DNA of 64,000 nucleotides from SB11 sp943370295. Lineage in GTDB: Bacteria > Bacteroidota > Bacteroidia > UBA8524. Of the stretch, positions 47,692-56,249 are shown piece by piece. Positions within the stretch are counted from its first letter, which is position 1, and every line of letters begins with the position of its first letter. The notes beneath the pieces are model-generated. The model was not told where the DNA came from. It ran no database searches and saw nothing but the letters and a program-made list of their open reading frames with translations. The stretch spans positions 186,001 to 250,000 of the forward strand of contig CALRQL020000003.1 in NCBI GenBank assembly GCA_943370295.1, read 5' to 3'. A program made the translations under genes and the position numbers.

Positions 47692-48219
47692 TTATTCTGC
47701 CGTCATACCATACGATTGTCCGTATGCCCACAGCTTCTTGCGCAGCATACGACGCGCAACAAAAATTCGTGTTTTTACTGTCCCAATAGGGATATTCAAT
47801 ATCTCTGCAATCTCATGGTATTTAAACCCTTTGTAATTCATGGTAAAGGTTTTTTTCAGGTCGTGAGGCAATGTATCTATCGCCTCAGCCATATCCTTCA
47901 TCATAAACTTACTTTCGGCATTGTTATCTACCGCATGGTTTGGACTGTCAAGATAATAAGTATTATCCGTAGTATCAATAAAAGTATTGCGTTTCATCAA
48001 CCTGCGATAGTTGTTGATAAAACTGTTTTTCATAATGGTATATAACCAGCCTTTAAGGTTAGTACCTTCTGAAAACTTGTTATGATACGTAAACGCCTTT
48101 AGCATTGTTTCTTGCAAAAGGTCGTTTGCATCTTCAACATTGCGGGTGAGTTGGTAGGCATAATTTCGCAAAGGATGCGACTCACTTTGAACCATTAGAC
48201 TAAATTCTAGTTTTGTCAT
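47692..48219 (-). CDS. ECF RNA polymerase sigma factor
   Basis: A 175-residue sigma-70 family protein with only regions 2 and 4: NYAYQLTRNVEDANDLLQETMLKAF (region 2), GWLYTIMKNSFINNYRR, then MNYKGFKYHEIAEILNIPIGTVKTRIFVARRML (region 4 HTH). I took the ATG at 48219 (MTKLEFSLMV) because the upstream TTG start would place a perfect inverted repeat inside the gene. It heads the carotenoid operon and probably drives it. No anti-sigma gene is adjacent. Confidence 0.88.
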   Translation of the reverse strand: MTKLEFSLMVQSESHPLRNYAYQLTRNVEDANDLLQETMLKAFTYHNKFSEGTNLKGWLYTIMKNSFINNYRRLMKRNTFIDTTDNTYYLDSPNHAVDNNAESKFMMKDMAEAIDTLPHDLKKTFTMNYKGFKYHEIAEILNIPIGTVKTRIFVARRMLRKKLWAYGQSYGMTAE

Positions 48220-48240
48220 GTTGTTTAATCTTTGCTTTAA

Positions 48241-48296
48241 AATCTTAAACAAAGTTAAAGTTAGGTTTCATAAAAGCAAAACTTTTGTTTAAGATT
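48241..48296. promoter_or_regulatory. 13-bp inverted repeat upstream of the sigma/carotenoid operon
   Basis: AATCTTAAACAAA (48241-48253) and TTTGTTTAAGATT (48284-48296) are perfect inverted complements, 30 bases apart, just upstream of the sigma factor ATG. They could be an operator for a carotenoid regulator or a stem in the mRNA leader. Further TTAAACAAA-like copies lie near 48553. The rest of 48220-48592 is AT-rich promoter sequence for the divergent operons. Confidence 0.5.
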
Positions 48297-48592
48297 TTTT
48301 GCAAATCAATAAACAAAAAGTGTGCCTAAGGATATAAATCGCCACGCAGGAGTGCGTTTTCAGAAATGATTTTTTTGCGATTAGACACCAAATTTTTTCC
48401 TGCCGAAATGAACATTTGGCAGTTGTTACCATATATTATTACAATTTGTGGGCTATTCGCCGGCTATTTGGTAAATTGTATGACAAAATATCTTTAGCAC
48501 GGTATTTGTTTATTTATTACGCCAAAGACTTTGTTTATTTTTTTTTCAATAGTGTTAAACAAAACCACGTTTCGATGGTTAAGTAAAAAACC

Positions 48593-49003
48593 ATGATAGT
48601 TTCCGTTTATAGAAAAGGGCATTTTAATGCCGCCCACCGTTTGCATGTACCTGAGTGGAGTGATGAGAAAAACAAGGAGGTTTTTGGTTTATGCAACAAT
48701 CCCAACTACCACGGTCATAATTATAATCTGATAGTAAAGGTAACCGGCGAAGTTGACCCGATAACAGGATATGTTATTGATTTAAAAATACTGAAGGATA
48801 TTATTTATGAAGAGGTTGAAAACCGGTTTGACCACCGCAACCTGAACCTTGATACTGAAGAATTTAAACACTTAAACCCTACCGCTGAGAATATTGCCGT
48901 AGTAATATGGAACAAATTGAGGCAGCGATTAGATAAAAAATTAGAATTAACCATAACATTGTATGAAACCGAACGAAATTATGTTGAATACTCCGGCCAA
49001 TAA
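48593..49003 (+). CDS. 6-pyruvoyl-tetrahydropterin synthase family protein
   Basis: A 136-residue T-fold enzyme. Zinc ligands are in HFNAAHRL and HGHNY, and the catalytic Cys lies in LCNNPNYHGHNY. The Cys-X5-HGH spacing is that of biopterin-type PTPS rather than QueD, whose spacing is Cys-X3-HGH. Later DLKILKDII and FDHRNLN, and the final LYETERNYVEY (catalytic Glu), also fit. It overlaps folE by 41 bases, so together they could run GTP to 6-pyruvoyl-tetrahydropterin; a QueD-like role remains possible. Confidence 0.88.
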   Translation: MIVSVYRKGHFNAAHRLHVPEWSDEKNKEVFGLCNNPNYHGHNYNLIVKVTGEVDPITGYVIDLKILKDIIYEEVENRFDHRNLNLDTEEFKHLNPTAENIAVVIWNKLRQRLDKKLELTITLYETERNYVEYSGQ

Positions 49004-49652
49004 CGGCGAAGGCATAGATATAATTGGCGACGACCATATTATTACATCGCACAAAACTCCGTTGCGTGAAGATGCTTTTGAGATGGATAACGAGCTGAAA
49101 ATGGAGTTGATTGAAAAGCACTTTACTGAAATTATGCATGTGCTTGGGCTCGACTTGACTGATGATAGCCTGAAGGGTACCCCAAAGCGTGTGGCAAAAA
49201 TGTTTGTGCAAGAGATTTTTAGCGGTCTCGATCCTAAAAATAAACCGGCCATCACCTTGTTTGAAAATCGCTACAAGTACAAGCAAATGCTTGTTGAGAA
49301 AGATATCTCGCTGTTTAGTTATTGCGAGCATCATTTTGTACCCATAGTGGGCAAAGCACACGTAGCGTATATTCCTAACGGCAATGTGGTAGGACTTAGC
49401 AAAATAAACCGCATTGTGCAGTACTATGCAAAACGTCCGCAGGTACAAGAGCGCATGACAAAGCAAATTGCCAATGAATTACGCGAAGCCCTGCATACCG
49501 ACGATGTAGCGGTAGTAATTGAAGCAGTACACTATTGCGTAGCATCACGCGGGGTGCAGGATACCGCCAGCTCAACCACTACAGCTGAGTATTGTGGCCG
49601 ATTTAACGACCCATCTACCAAGCAAGAGTTTTTGAAATACTTGGGCAAATAA
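48963..49652 (+). CDS. folE: GTP cyclohydrolase I
   Basis: Converts GTP to 7,8-dihydroneopterin triphosphate. The 229-residue protein has GTPKRVAKMFVQEIFSGLDP, the zinc/catalytic FSYCEHHFVPIVGKAHVAYIP, GLSKINRIVQYYAKRPQVQERMT and CVASRGVQDTASSTTT. Extra N-terminal residues (about 40) precede the family core. The ATG at 48963 gives the full length; an ATG six codons on is possible. It is coupled to the PTPS gene. Confidence 0.95.
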   Translation: MKPNEIMLNTPANNGEGIDIIGDDHIITSHKTPLREDAFEMDNELKMELIEKHFTEIMHVLGLDLTDDSLKGTPKRVAKMFVQEIFSGLDPKNKPAITLFENRYKYKQMLVEKDISLFSYCEHHFVPIVGKAHVAYIPNGNVVGLSKINRIVQYYAKRPQVQERMTKQIANELREALHTDDVAVVIEAVHYCVASRGVQDTASSTTTAEYCGRFNDPSTKQEFLKYLGK

Positions 49653-49776
49653 TATGCTTATGCCGGTAAGGCGTTGTTTAATAATGCAACAACTTACCGG
49701 TGTATAGCTGCCAACATGGCAAACCCGCTGCTTAGCATTATATTTGCAGTGCGTAGCACAGCATACGCACTTTTTA

Positions 49777-51600
49777 ATGAAAAATTTTTTTGAACTGCTT
49801 AAGTACGGTAAGGCCTACAAACGCTTTGCCTACCTTAATATTTTTTTCAACCTGCTGGGCATTGTCTTCGGGCTATTTTCGCTGGCCAGCGTGATGCCCT
49901 TTTTGGATATCATTTTTAAGCCCGAAACCACCGCACTAATAAAACCACAACCCGGAAGCGATTTTGGTAGCGTAAAAGCTACGCTGATGTATGAAATAGC
50001 CCGTGTTGTTCAAGGAAATCCCAAGGAGGCGCTAATTTATATTTGCGTGGTAATAGTAGTATTTACCATCCTTAAAAACGTATGTGTGTATCTGGCATTG
50101 GTAAACCTTATTTCGTTTCGCCAAAACACTGTGCGCGATTTGCGCGACCGTTTGTACAAGAAAGTCCTTCGTTTACCTCTATCTCACTTTTCTGACGAGC
50201 GCAAGGGCGACTTAATCTCACGCATGAGCGGAGATGTAACAGTGGTTGAAGCCAACCTAAACGCATCATTGGATGCGGTGTTTAAACAACCGTTCAATAT
50301 ATTGGTAAGCCTTATTATGCTTATATATATAAGCCCGATGCTTACGCTGATTGTGTTTATCATGCTGCCGCTTGCTGCATTATTAATTGTTAAAATAGGC
50401 AAGGCAGTAAAAGCTCAAACCACTCGCCAGCAAAACAAACTGGGCGAGTTAATCAGTAATTTTGAAGAAACACTGGGCGGAATGCGCATTATAAAAGCAT
50501 TTACCCGCGAACCGTTCTTTCTTCGCCGTTTTTTGAAACAAAGCCAGCTACTTAACCGCATATCCATCGGCATCGCACGTCGCAGCGATATTGCATCACC
50601 GCTCACCGAAACAATGGGTATTACCATTGCCGCCATTATCCTGTTTATCGGGGGCAGTTTTGTCCTAAACAAAGATATGGGACTGGATGGCTCGGCGTTT
50701 ATATTTTACATTGTGCTGTTTGGAATGCTCATAGCTCCCTCAAAATCGTTTTCATCTGCTTTTTACAGCATACAAAAAGGACTGGCTGCCAAAGGCCGCC
50801 TGGAAGAGATATTTACGTTGGATGAGAAGATTACTGAGAAAAAAGATGCTAAAACCGTTGGCGGATTTACTACTTCTATTGTTTACGACAACGTTTCGTT
50901 TGCGTACGACAGGGAACCTATATTGAGTGATATTTTGCTGGAGATTAAAAAAGGGGAGATGATAGCCTTAGTAGGGCCCTCCGGCGGCGGCAAAAGTACC
51001 TTGGCTGATTTGCTGCCCCGTTTCTACGATGTTACAAACGGAAGTATCACCATAGATGGGACGGATATCAGGGATTACAAGATTGCCTCACTACGCGGGG
51101 CAATGGGCGTAGTTACCCAAGAATCCATACTGTTTAATGATACTGTGTATAACAACATTGCATTTGGCAATTACGATGTTACAGCCGAGGACATTGAAAA
51201 CGCAGCCCGTGTAGCCAATGCCCATGAGTTTATTGTGGATTTGGAACGCGGCTACCAAACTAATATTGGCGAGCGAGGCAGTAAACTCAGCGGTGGTCAG
51301 CGTCAGCGCATAGCCATTGCCCGTGCGGTGCTTAAAAACCCTGATATTTTAATTCTTGATGAGGCCACCAGTGCCCTTGATACTACCAGCGAAAAGTTGG
51401 TGCAAGAGGCATTGAATAACTTGATGAAAAACCGTACCAGCATTGTGATTGCCCACCGACTTAGCACCATACAAACAGCGGACAAAATTGTGGTAATACA
51501 AAAGGGACGTATTGTGCAAACAGGCACCCACAATGAATTACTGAATCGCGAAGGTTTGTACCGCGAATTGTACGAACTGCAAAAACTTGGGGTGAATTAG
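49777..51600 (+). CDS. MsbA-like ABC exporter
   Basis: A 607-residue half-transporter. Six membrane helices (to about residue 320) precede the nucleotide-binding domain: Walker A GPSGGGKST, Q-loop VTQESILFNDTVYNNIAFG, signature LSGGQRQRIAIARA, Walker B ILILDEATSALD and H-loop IAHRLSTI. The ATG at 49777 (MKNFFELLKYGKAY) is preferred over an upstream TTG. Probably exports lipid or lipid-linked glycan. No operon partner. Confidence 0.93.
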   Translation: MKNFFELLKYGKAYKRFAYLNIFFNLLGIVFGLFSLASVMPFLDIIFKPETTALIKPQPGSDFGSVKATLMYEIARVVQGNPKEALIYICVVIVVFTILKNVCVYLALVNLISFRQNTVRDLRDRLYKKVLRLPLSHFSDERKGDLISRMSGDVTVVEANLNASLDAVFKQPFNILVSLIMLIYISPMLTLIVFIMLPLAALLIVKIGKAVKAQTTRQQNKLGELISNFEETLGGMRIIKAFTREPFFLRRFLKQSQLLNRISIGIARRSDIASPLTETMGITIAAIILFIGGSFVLNKDMGLDGSAFIFYIVLFGMLIAPSKSFSSAFYSIQKGLAAKGRLEEIFTLDEKITEKKDAKTVGGFTTSIVYDNVSFAYDREPILSDILLEIKKGEMIALVGPSGGGKSTLADLLPRFYDVTNGSITIDGTDIRDYKIASLRGAMGVVTQESILFNDTVYNNIAFGNYDVTAEDIENAARVANAHEFIVDLERGYQTNIGERGSKLSGGQRQRIAIARAVLKNPDILILDEATSALDTTSEKLVQEALNNLMKNRTSIVIAHRLSTIQTADKIVVIQKGRIVQTGTHNELLNREGLYRELYELQKLGVN

Positions 51601-51700
51601 TAAATCTGATAGCTGTATCATGCTTGTAGGATTGTCATTTTAGTCCTTTGCAACGCATAGCATCCAACCTTTTTTAGCTATTTTGCGTTAAGAATATATC

Positions 51701-52870
51701 ATGCGGAGTGTGGCGCGAAATATTGCTATAATTTGTTTGTTGCTTGCAGGTTGCATCTGTTTGCAGGCGCAGCACCGCTTGCTGCCCTATCGGTTTTATT
51801 TTTCGATGAGCCCAACGGTGAGCACCGGAGCCACTTTTGAAGGCGGAGGAACTGTAGCTGCCACGCCCAATATTACCGGAACGCACTATTTATACCCATT
51901 GTTTTCGTTTTTATGGGGCAGACCTAACCCACAATATACCCCGTTGCAAAATTTTGCTCGTAAGTTTAATTACTCCCTGTTTTTTGAGCTATCACTCAGC
52001 CGCCAGCACTCGGTAAGCACCGGGTTTGAAATTGGTGCCCGCGGTTACCGAATACACAGCGACCAAAGCGATGATTTTATCGTGATGTACCGCAACCTAA
52101 ACATCCCGTTGTTTTATACCTATACCTCCCGAATGGGTAATTATTGGAAATGGCGTGTGAATGCGGGTGGGGCTATTAATCGGGCTACATCTGTGCCTAA
52201 ACTTACGTTTGAGGTAATTGAGATTAAAAAACACCCCGTTATTTATCCTACTTTGTTTGTGGGCACTGAGATTGCCTACCTGCATTCTAAAGGTCCTTTT
52301 ACCTACGGGGTTGAATACCATCAAGGGTTTACAAACGTAATAGACCACCGCTACTATGCTTTGGACTACGTAAAAGGGTTAAAAATTCTTTCAAACGGTT
52401 CGCACTTCAGGTTGAATATAAAATGGTTTTTTGCTTCGGGCACCTTTAAGGTGAAGGAAAGAAAGCCAAAAGAAGTAGAGTATAAAGTTACACCCGACCC
52501 GTTGGGCAGCATTATTTATCGCACCAAAAAGCCTCCGGTACAAAAGAAGGTACAGAATACTAAAATACACCTGTGTGTCCGTGACGACCAAACGATTGAC
52601 GGGGACAGCGTTACGCTTGAGCTTAATGGTTTGATTTTGGCTCGTACAGTTTCTTTGGATAAAACCGAACGCTGCTATGAGGTGGAGCTAAATGCCACAG
52701 GAACCAATGAACTTGTAATTCATGCGCTTAACTTAGGCCGTATACCACCCAATACGTATGAAGTGATTTACTACGACGGAGAATACCGCGAGGTGCTGAA
52801 CCTTAAATCCGACATGAATAATAGCAGCGTTATTAACTTTGAAGTTGACCCTAATTTGAAACGGGAGTAA
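51701..52870 (+). CDS. predicted outer-membrane beta-barrel protein
   Basis: A 389-residue exported protein with signal peptide (IAIICLLLAGCICLQAQ). The first 230 residues after it alternate aromatic and hydrophobic residues, typical of an 8-12-strand barrel (FYFSMSPTVSTGATF... YTYTSRMGNYWKWRVNAGG... FTYGVEYHQGF). From about residue 270 a Pro/Lys-rich linker leads to a small beta domain (IHLCVRDDQTIDGDSVTLELNG) resembling an Ig-like or C-terminal binding module. Function unknown. Confidence 0.72.
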   Translation: MRSVARNIAIICLLLAGCICLQAQHRLLPYRFYFSMSPTVSTGATFEGGGTVAATPNITGTHYLYPLFSFLWGRPNPQYTPLQNFARKFNYSLFFELSLSRQHSVSTGFEIGARGYRIHSDQSDDFIVMYRNLNIPLFYTYTSRMGNYWKWRVNAGGAINRATSVPKLTFEVIEIKKHPVIYPTLFVGTEIAYLHSKGPFTYGVEYHQGFTNVIDHRYYALDYVKGLKILSNGSHFRLNIKWFFASGTFKVKERKPKEVEYKVTPDPLGSIIYRTKKPPVQKKVQNTKIHLCVRDDQTIDGDSVTLELNGLILARTVSLDKTERCYEVELNATGTNELVIHALNLGRIPPNTYEVIYYDGEYREVLNLKSDMNNSSVINFEVDPNLKRE

Positions 52871-53109
52871 ATCAGCATTATTTTAACCATAGGCAATAAA
52901 AAGCAATAACTAAAGGTAGTAAACCCATCTCATCCATCGCTTTATACTGGGTTTTAACTTCCCTCAAAAACATCTTTCGTGGTTCTTCGCGTACGTTAAA
53001 AATATACGCATTTTCACCATTACAAATTTGCATACTTACGTGGTGGCAGTTTAAAACATTAACCACTAACGTCTCTCTTTTCCCCAAAAGCATACGTGTT
53101 AATTCCTTC

Positions 53110-53173
53110 AAGCGTCCACGCTAAGATTTAGTAGCGGCACGTTACACATTTCAGTCCCGAAGCGTAGACGCTT
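53110..53173. repeat. imperfect inverted repeat AAGCGTCCACGCT/AGCGTAGACGCTT
   Basis: A 13-base inverted repeat with one mismatch around 38 bases. It lies in the 52871-53219 gap, where I find no reliable gene. It probably belongs to another dispersed-repeat family. Confidence 0.5.
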
Positions 53174-53219
53174 GGGGGGACGGTGCTACAAACTCATCCC
53201 CTAAGGGCAGGGCTATGTC

Positions 53220-54140
53220 TTATGAAGCTTGGTTTAATAAAGTATCAATTTTTTTAATTGTTACTTTGAGGCTTTCTATATGCTCGGTAGTATCTGGTCT
53301 AATCTCTCTATACTTTTCAATGCTTTGTTTTTGCTCTTCCCTGATATTGTTGAGTTTTACACGAGCTTTTTTGCATAGCATTATTATTTCATCTGAATTA
53401 TAGTAAGCATTATTCGTTAAATAAATCTCTAGTAAGGGGGAAAGGAAGTCCTGATTTATTTTTTCGAAACTTGCTTTTTCCTCTACTAGTTCTATATATT
53501 TTCCGATGAAATCTTGTATCGTGCCATATTGTAGGTCGGTTTTTCTTTGTTCCTCCAATACGTTTCTCAAATGTCTTGACATCATAGACAAGATATCAGG
53601 TATATGGTCGACAATACTTTTAACCTCAGAAAGCAGGTCATAAGTATGTTTTGTGTTTTCCTTGTGCATTCTTTCTATTTCAAGGAAATGCTTTTCAAGG
53701 AAGTCCGTACGTGCATTATTGTTTTTATATTGTTTAATGGTGTCTTCATCAGAAAACAAAGTTGTCCATGCCTCAAAAACACCTTTATTATCAATATTCT
53801 TTATTCTTAGAAAGTCATTAGTAACATTAAGCTTAAGACTCTCTAACTCTAAAATATTTGCTTCTTGTCTTAGAATATAGTCGTCTAAGGAAACTAATCG
53901 CTCATTAAAGTCATGTATACAAGACTTTAACAACTCTTTATAGTATGAGAGCAACTCCTTGTAATTATCCCGCTTTTGCTTTTCTCCTTTTTTTCTATCG
54001 CAGCGAATTCCTATATAAAATATCAAGAGGGCAAAGCCAAAACCTAAAAAAGCCCCCACAAACTCAATCCAAGATTGATACAAAAATGAAGGATTGTCCC
54101 CTTCGCTATAATATTCCCCAAATTGAAAAATTATATCCAT
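53220..54140 (-). CDS. hypothetical membrane-anchored coiled-coil protein
   Basis: A 306-residue protein, ATG at 54140 (MDIIFQFGEYYSEGD). One membrane helix (EFVGAFLGFGFALLIFYIGI, about 29-48) is followed by a basic stop-transfer run and a cytosolic all-helical coiled coil to the end. No catalytic motif is evident. It is AT-rich compared with its neighbours and stands alone, so it may be a passenger in an accessory spot. The topology resembles membrane-tethered effector partners of defence systems, but nothing specific supports that. Confidence 0.6.
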   Translation of the reverse strand: MDIIFQFGEYYSEGDNPSFLYQSWIEFVGAFLGFGFALLIFYIGIRCDRKKGEKQKRDNYKELLSYYKELLKSCIHDFNERLVSLDDYILRQEANILELESLKLNVTNDFLRIKNIDNKGVFEAWTTLFSDEDTIKQYKNNNARTDFLEKHFLEIERMHKENTKHTYDLLSEVKSIVDHIPDILSMMSRHLRNVLEEQRKTDLQYGTIQDFIGKYIELVEEKASFEKINQDFLSPLLEIYLTNNAYYNSDEIIMLCKKARVKLNNIREEQKQSIEKYREIRPDTTEHIESLKVTIKKIDTLLNQAS

Positions 54141-54291
54141 TGACAGATTTATATTTAAGACAAATATCAAACAATATACTCATTTTCAAATCTTCAAATC
54201 AGCACATTAGCACACCAGCAAATTTGCACATCGTCTTATGGCAGTTTAGCACATTAAAAACTAACTTCGCCCCCGTATTTCCAAAAAACGT

Positions 54292-54990
54292 ATGAACAAA
54301 GTAGTAGCCAACGCTGATGAGGCGGTGAAAGATATACACGATGGTGCCGTGCTGATGCTGGGCGGTTTCGGGCTGTGCGGTATTCCCGAAAATTGCATTG
54401 CTGCATTGGTGCGCAAAGGCACTAAAAACCTTACTTGTATTAGTAACAATGCCGGAGTGGATGATTTTGGCATCGGACTGATGCTGAAAACCAAGCAAGT
54501 GAAAAAGATGATTTCGTCATACGTGGGCGAAAACGCCGAGTTCGAGCGTCAGCTGTTAAGTGGCGAACTTGAAGTAGAGTTGGTGCCCCAAGGCACTTTG
54601 GCTACCCGTTGTATGGCCGCAGGCTACGGAATGCCTGCTATCTATACCCCCGCTGGTGTGGGTACAGAGGTAGCCATAGGCAAAGAAACCCGCGAGTTTA
54701 ACGGTAAAACCTACTTGATGGAATATGCTTTTGACAGTGATTTTGCCATTGTGAAAGCATGGAAGGGCGATACCGACGGTAACCTGATATTTAAAGATAC
54801 TGCCCGAAGCTTTAACCCATTGATGGCGATGGCGGGTAAGATAACCATAGCTGAAGTTGAAGAATTGGTTGAACCGGGCGAGTTAGACCCTAACTTTATT
54901 CATACTCCGGGCATTTACGTAAACCGCATCTTCCAAGGCACTGATTACGAAAAACGCATAGAACAAAGGACTGTTAGGAAACGGGGGTAA
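54292..54990 (+). CDS. scoA: succinyl-CoA:3-ketoacid CoA-transferase subunit A
   Basis: The alpha subunit of a family I CoA transferase for acetoacetate activation. The 232-residue protein has VANADEAVKDIHDGAVLMLGGFGLCGIPENCI (glycine-rich CoA-binding loop), ISNNAGVDDFGIG, SYVGENAEFERQ and TPAGVGTEVAIGKETREFNGKTYLME. scoB follows after 105 bases on the same strand. Confidence 0.94.
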   Translation: MNKVVANADEAVKDIHDGAVLMLGGFGLCGIPENCIAALVRKGTKNLTCISNNAGVDDFGIGLMLKTKQVKKMISSYVGENAEFERQLLSGELEVELVPQGTLATRCMAAGYGMPAIYTPAGVGTEVAIGKETREFNGKTYLMEYAFDSDFAIVKAWKGDTDGNLIFKDTARSFNPLMAMAGKITIAEVEELVEPGELDPNFIHTPGIYVNRIFQGTDYEKRIEQRTVRKRG

Positions 54991-55095
54991 TTTCAATTTC
55001 TAATTTAAGATTTGAAATTAAAGCACCACAATCATTATAGAGTTTTGGACAAAGGTTTGGCAACATAAAATTTCAAATCTCAAATCAAAAATAAA

Positions 55096-55749
55096 ATGTT
55101 AGACAAAAACCAAATAGCGCAACGTATAGCAAGGGAATTGAAAGACGGATACTATGTGAATCTTGGTATCGGTATTCCTACGTTGGTAGCAAATTATATT
55201 CCCCAAGGGATGAAAGTAACCCTGCAATCAGAAAACGGCTTGCTGGGCATGGGGCCTTTTCCGTTTGAAGGAGACGAAGACCCTGATTTGATTAACGCAG
55301 GTAAACAAACCATTACCACTATTCCTGGTTCAAGCTTTTTTGATTCGGCGATGAGTTTCGGGATGATACGTGCCGGTCGTGTTGATTTAACCGTATTAGG
55401 TGCAATGGAAGTTGCCGATAACGGCGATATAGCCAACTGGAAGATACCCGGTAAGATGGTGAAAGGTATGGGCGGAGCGATGGATTTAGTAGCTTCGGCA
55501 AAAAACATCATTGTTGCCATGCAGCATACCAACAAAGAGGGCGAATCAAAACTATTGAGCAAATGTACCCTGCCTATTACAGGGTTGAGATGCGTGAAGA
55601 AAGTGGTGAGCGATTTGGGTATGTTTGAAGTAACTCCCGAAGGTTTCAAGTTGATTGAACGCGCACCGGGTGTAAGTCACGAAGAAATAAAAGCCAAAAC
55701 CGAAGGCCGCTTGGTAATGACGGGTGATGAGCCGGAAATGGTGTTTTAG
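55096..55749 (+). CDS. scoB: succinyl-CoA:3-ketoacid CoA-transferase subunit B
   Basis: The beta subunit, 217 residues. It has GYYVNLGIGIPTLVANYIP and the catalytic Glu in LQSENGLLGMGPFP. FDSAMSFGMIRAGRVDLTVLGAMEVADNGDIANW and KMVKGMGGAMDLV follow. Together with scoA it gives succinyl-CoA-dependent ketone use or ketogenesis. The gap between the two subunit genes holds only short A/T-rich near-repeats (AATTTCAAATCTCAAATC type). Confidence 0.94.
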   Translation: MLDKNQIAQRIARELKDGYYVNLGIGIPTLVANYIPQGMKVTLQSENGLLGMGPFPFEGDEDPDLINAGKQTITTIPGSSFFDSAMSFGMIRAGRVDLTVLGAMEVADNGDIANWKIPGKMVKGMGGAMDLVASAKNIIVAMQHTNKEGESKLLSKCTLPITGLRCVKKVVSDLGMFEVTPEGFKLIERAPGVSHEEIKAKTEGRLVMTGDEPEMVF

Positions 55750-55750
55750 T

Positions 55751-56218
55751 TTCCAGTTTAGGGTTTACTGTTTTCAGTTATACTATTGAAATGGCAACCA
55801 TAAAAAGGTTTGAAGACATCAATGCGTGGCAGAAAGCCCGTGAGCTGGCAAAAGTTGTTTATGAAATTAGTAATGAGGGGGATTTTGCCAAAAATTTTGA
55901 TTTAAGAAATCAAATTAATAGGTCTGCAGGCTCAATAATGGATAATATTGCAGAAGGTTTTGGCAGAGGCGGGCGTAAAGAATTTATAAACTTTCTTGGG
56001 ATATCAAAAGGTTCGTTGGATGAGGTAAAATCTCAACTTTATAGGGCTTTAGATAGGGAATACATTAGCAAGGTTAAGTTTGATGATTTATACAGCCATG
56101 CCGATGAAGTAGGTAAAATGATAGCTTCATTTATGGGCTATCTTAATAAGTCGGGAATTGAAGGTGAGAAATTTAAGAACCGTACTAACTGAAAACTTGA
56201 AAACAGGAAACTGTAAAC
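55751..56218. repeat. imperfect inverted repeats flanking the four-helix-bundle gene
   Basis: Left flank (55751-55779) contains GTTTACTGTTTTCAGTT. Right flank (56187-56218) contains AACTGAAAACTTG and AAACAGGAAACTGTAAAC, the complement with small inserts. The gene at 55791-56192 is thus framed like a small mobile unit inserted between scoB and mdh. Confidence 0.45.
55791..56192 (+). CDS. four-helix-bundle protein (23S rRNA intervening-sequence type)
   Basis: A 133-residue helical protein with the family pattern: FEDINAWQKARELAKVVYEIS, LRNQINRSAGSIMDNIAEGFGRGGRKEFINFLGISKGSLDEVKSQLYRAL. Known from proteins encoded in 23S rRNA intervening sequences and free-standing in many Bacteroidota. It probably forms pentamers. 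Role unknown. Inverted repeats flank the gene. Confidence 0.88.
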   Translation: MATIKRFEDINAWQKARELAKVVYEISNEGDFAKNFDLRNQINRSAGSIMDNIAEGFGRGGRKEFINFLGISKGSLDEVKSQLYRALDREYISKVKFDDLYSHADEVGKMIASFMGYLNKSGIEGEKFKNRTN

Positions 56219-56249
56219 AAACATTAACGTTTAAATATCAAATTATAAA

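Noticed and set aside
52878..53111. 77-codon minus-strand frame after the beta-barrel gene
   Set aside because: Weak coding signature. Part of its text (VLNCH) also appears in the leader of scoA at 54199-54290, indicating repeat-like non-coding sequence.
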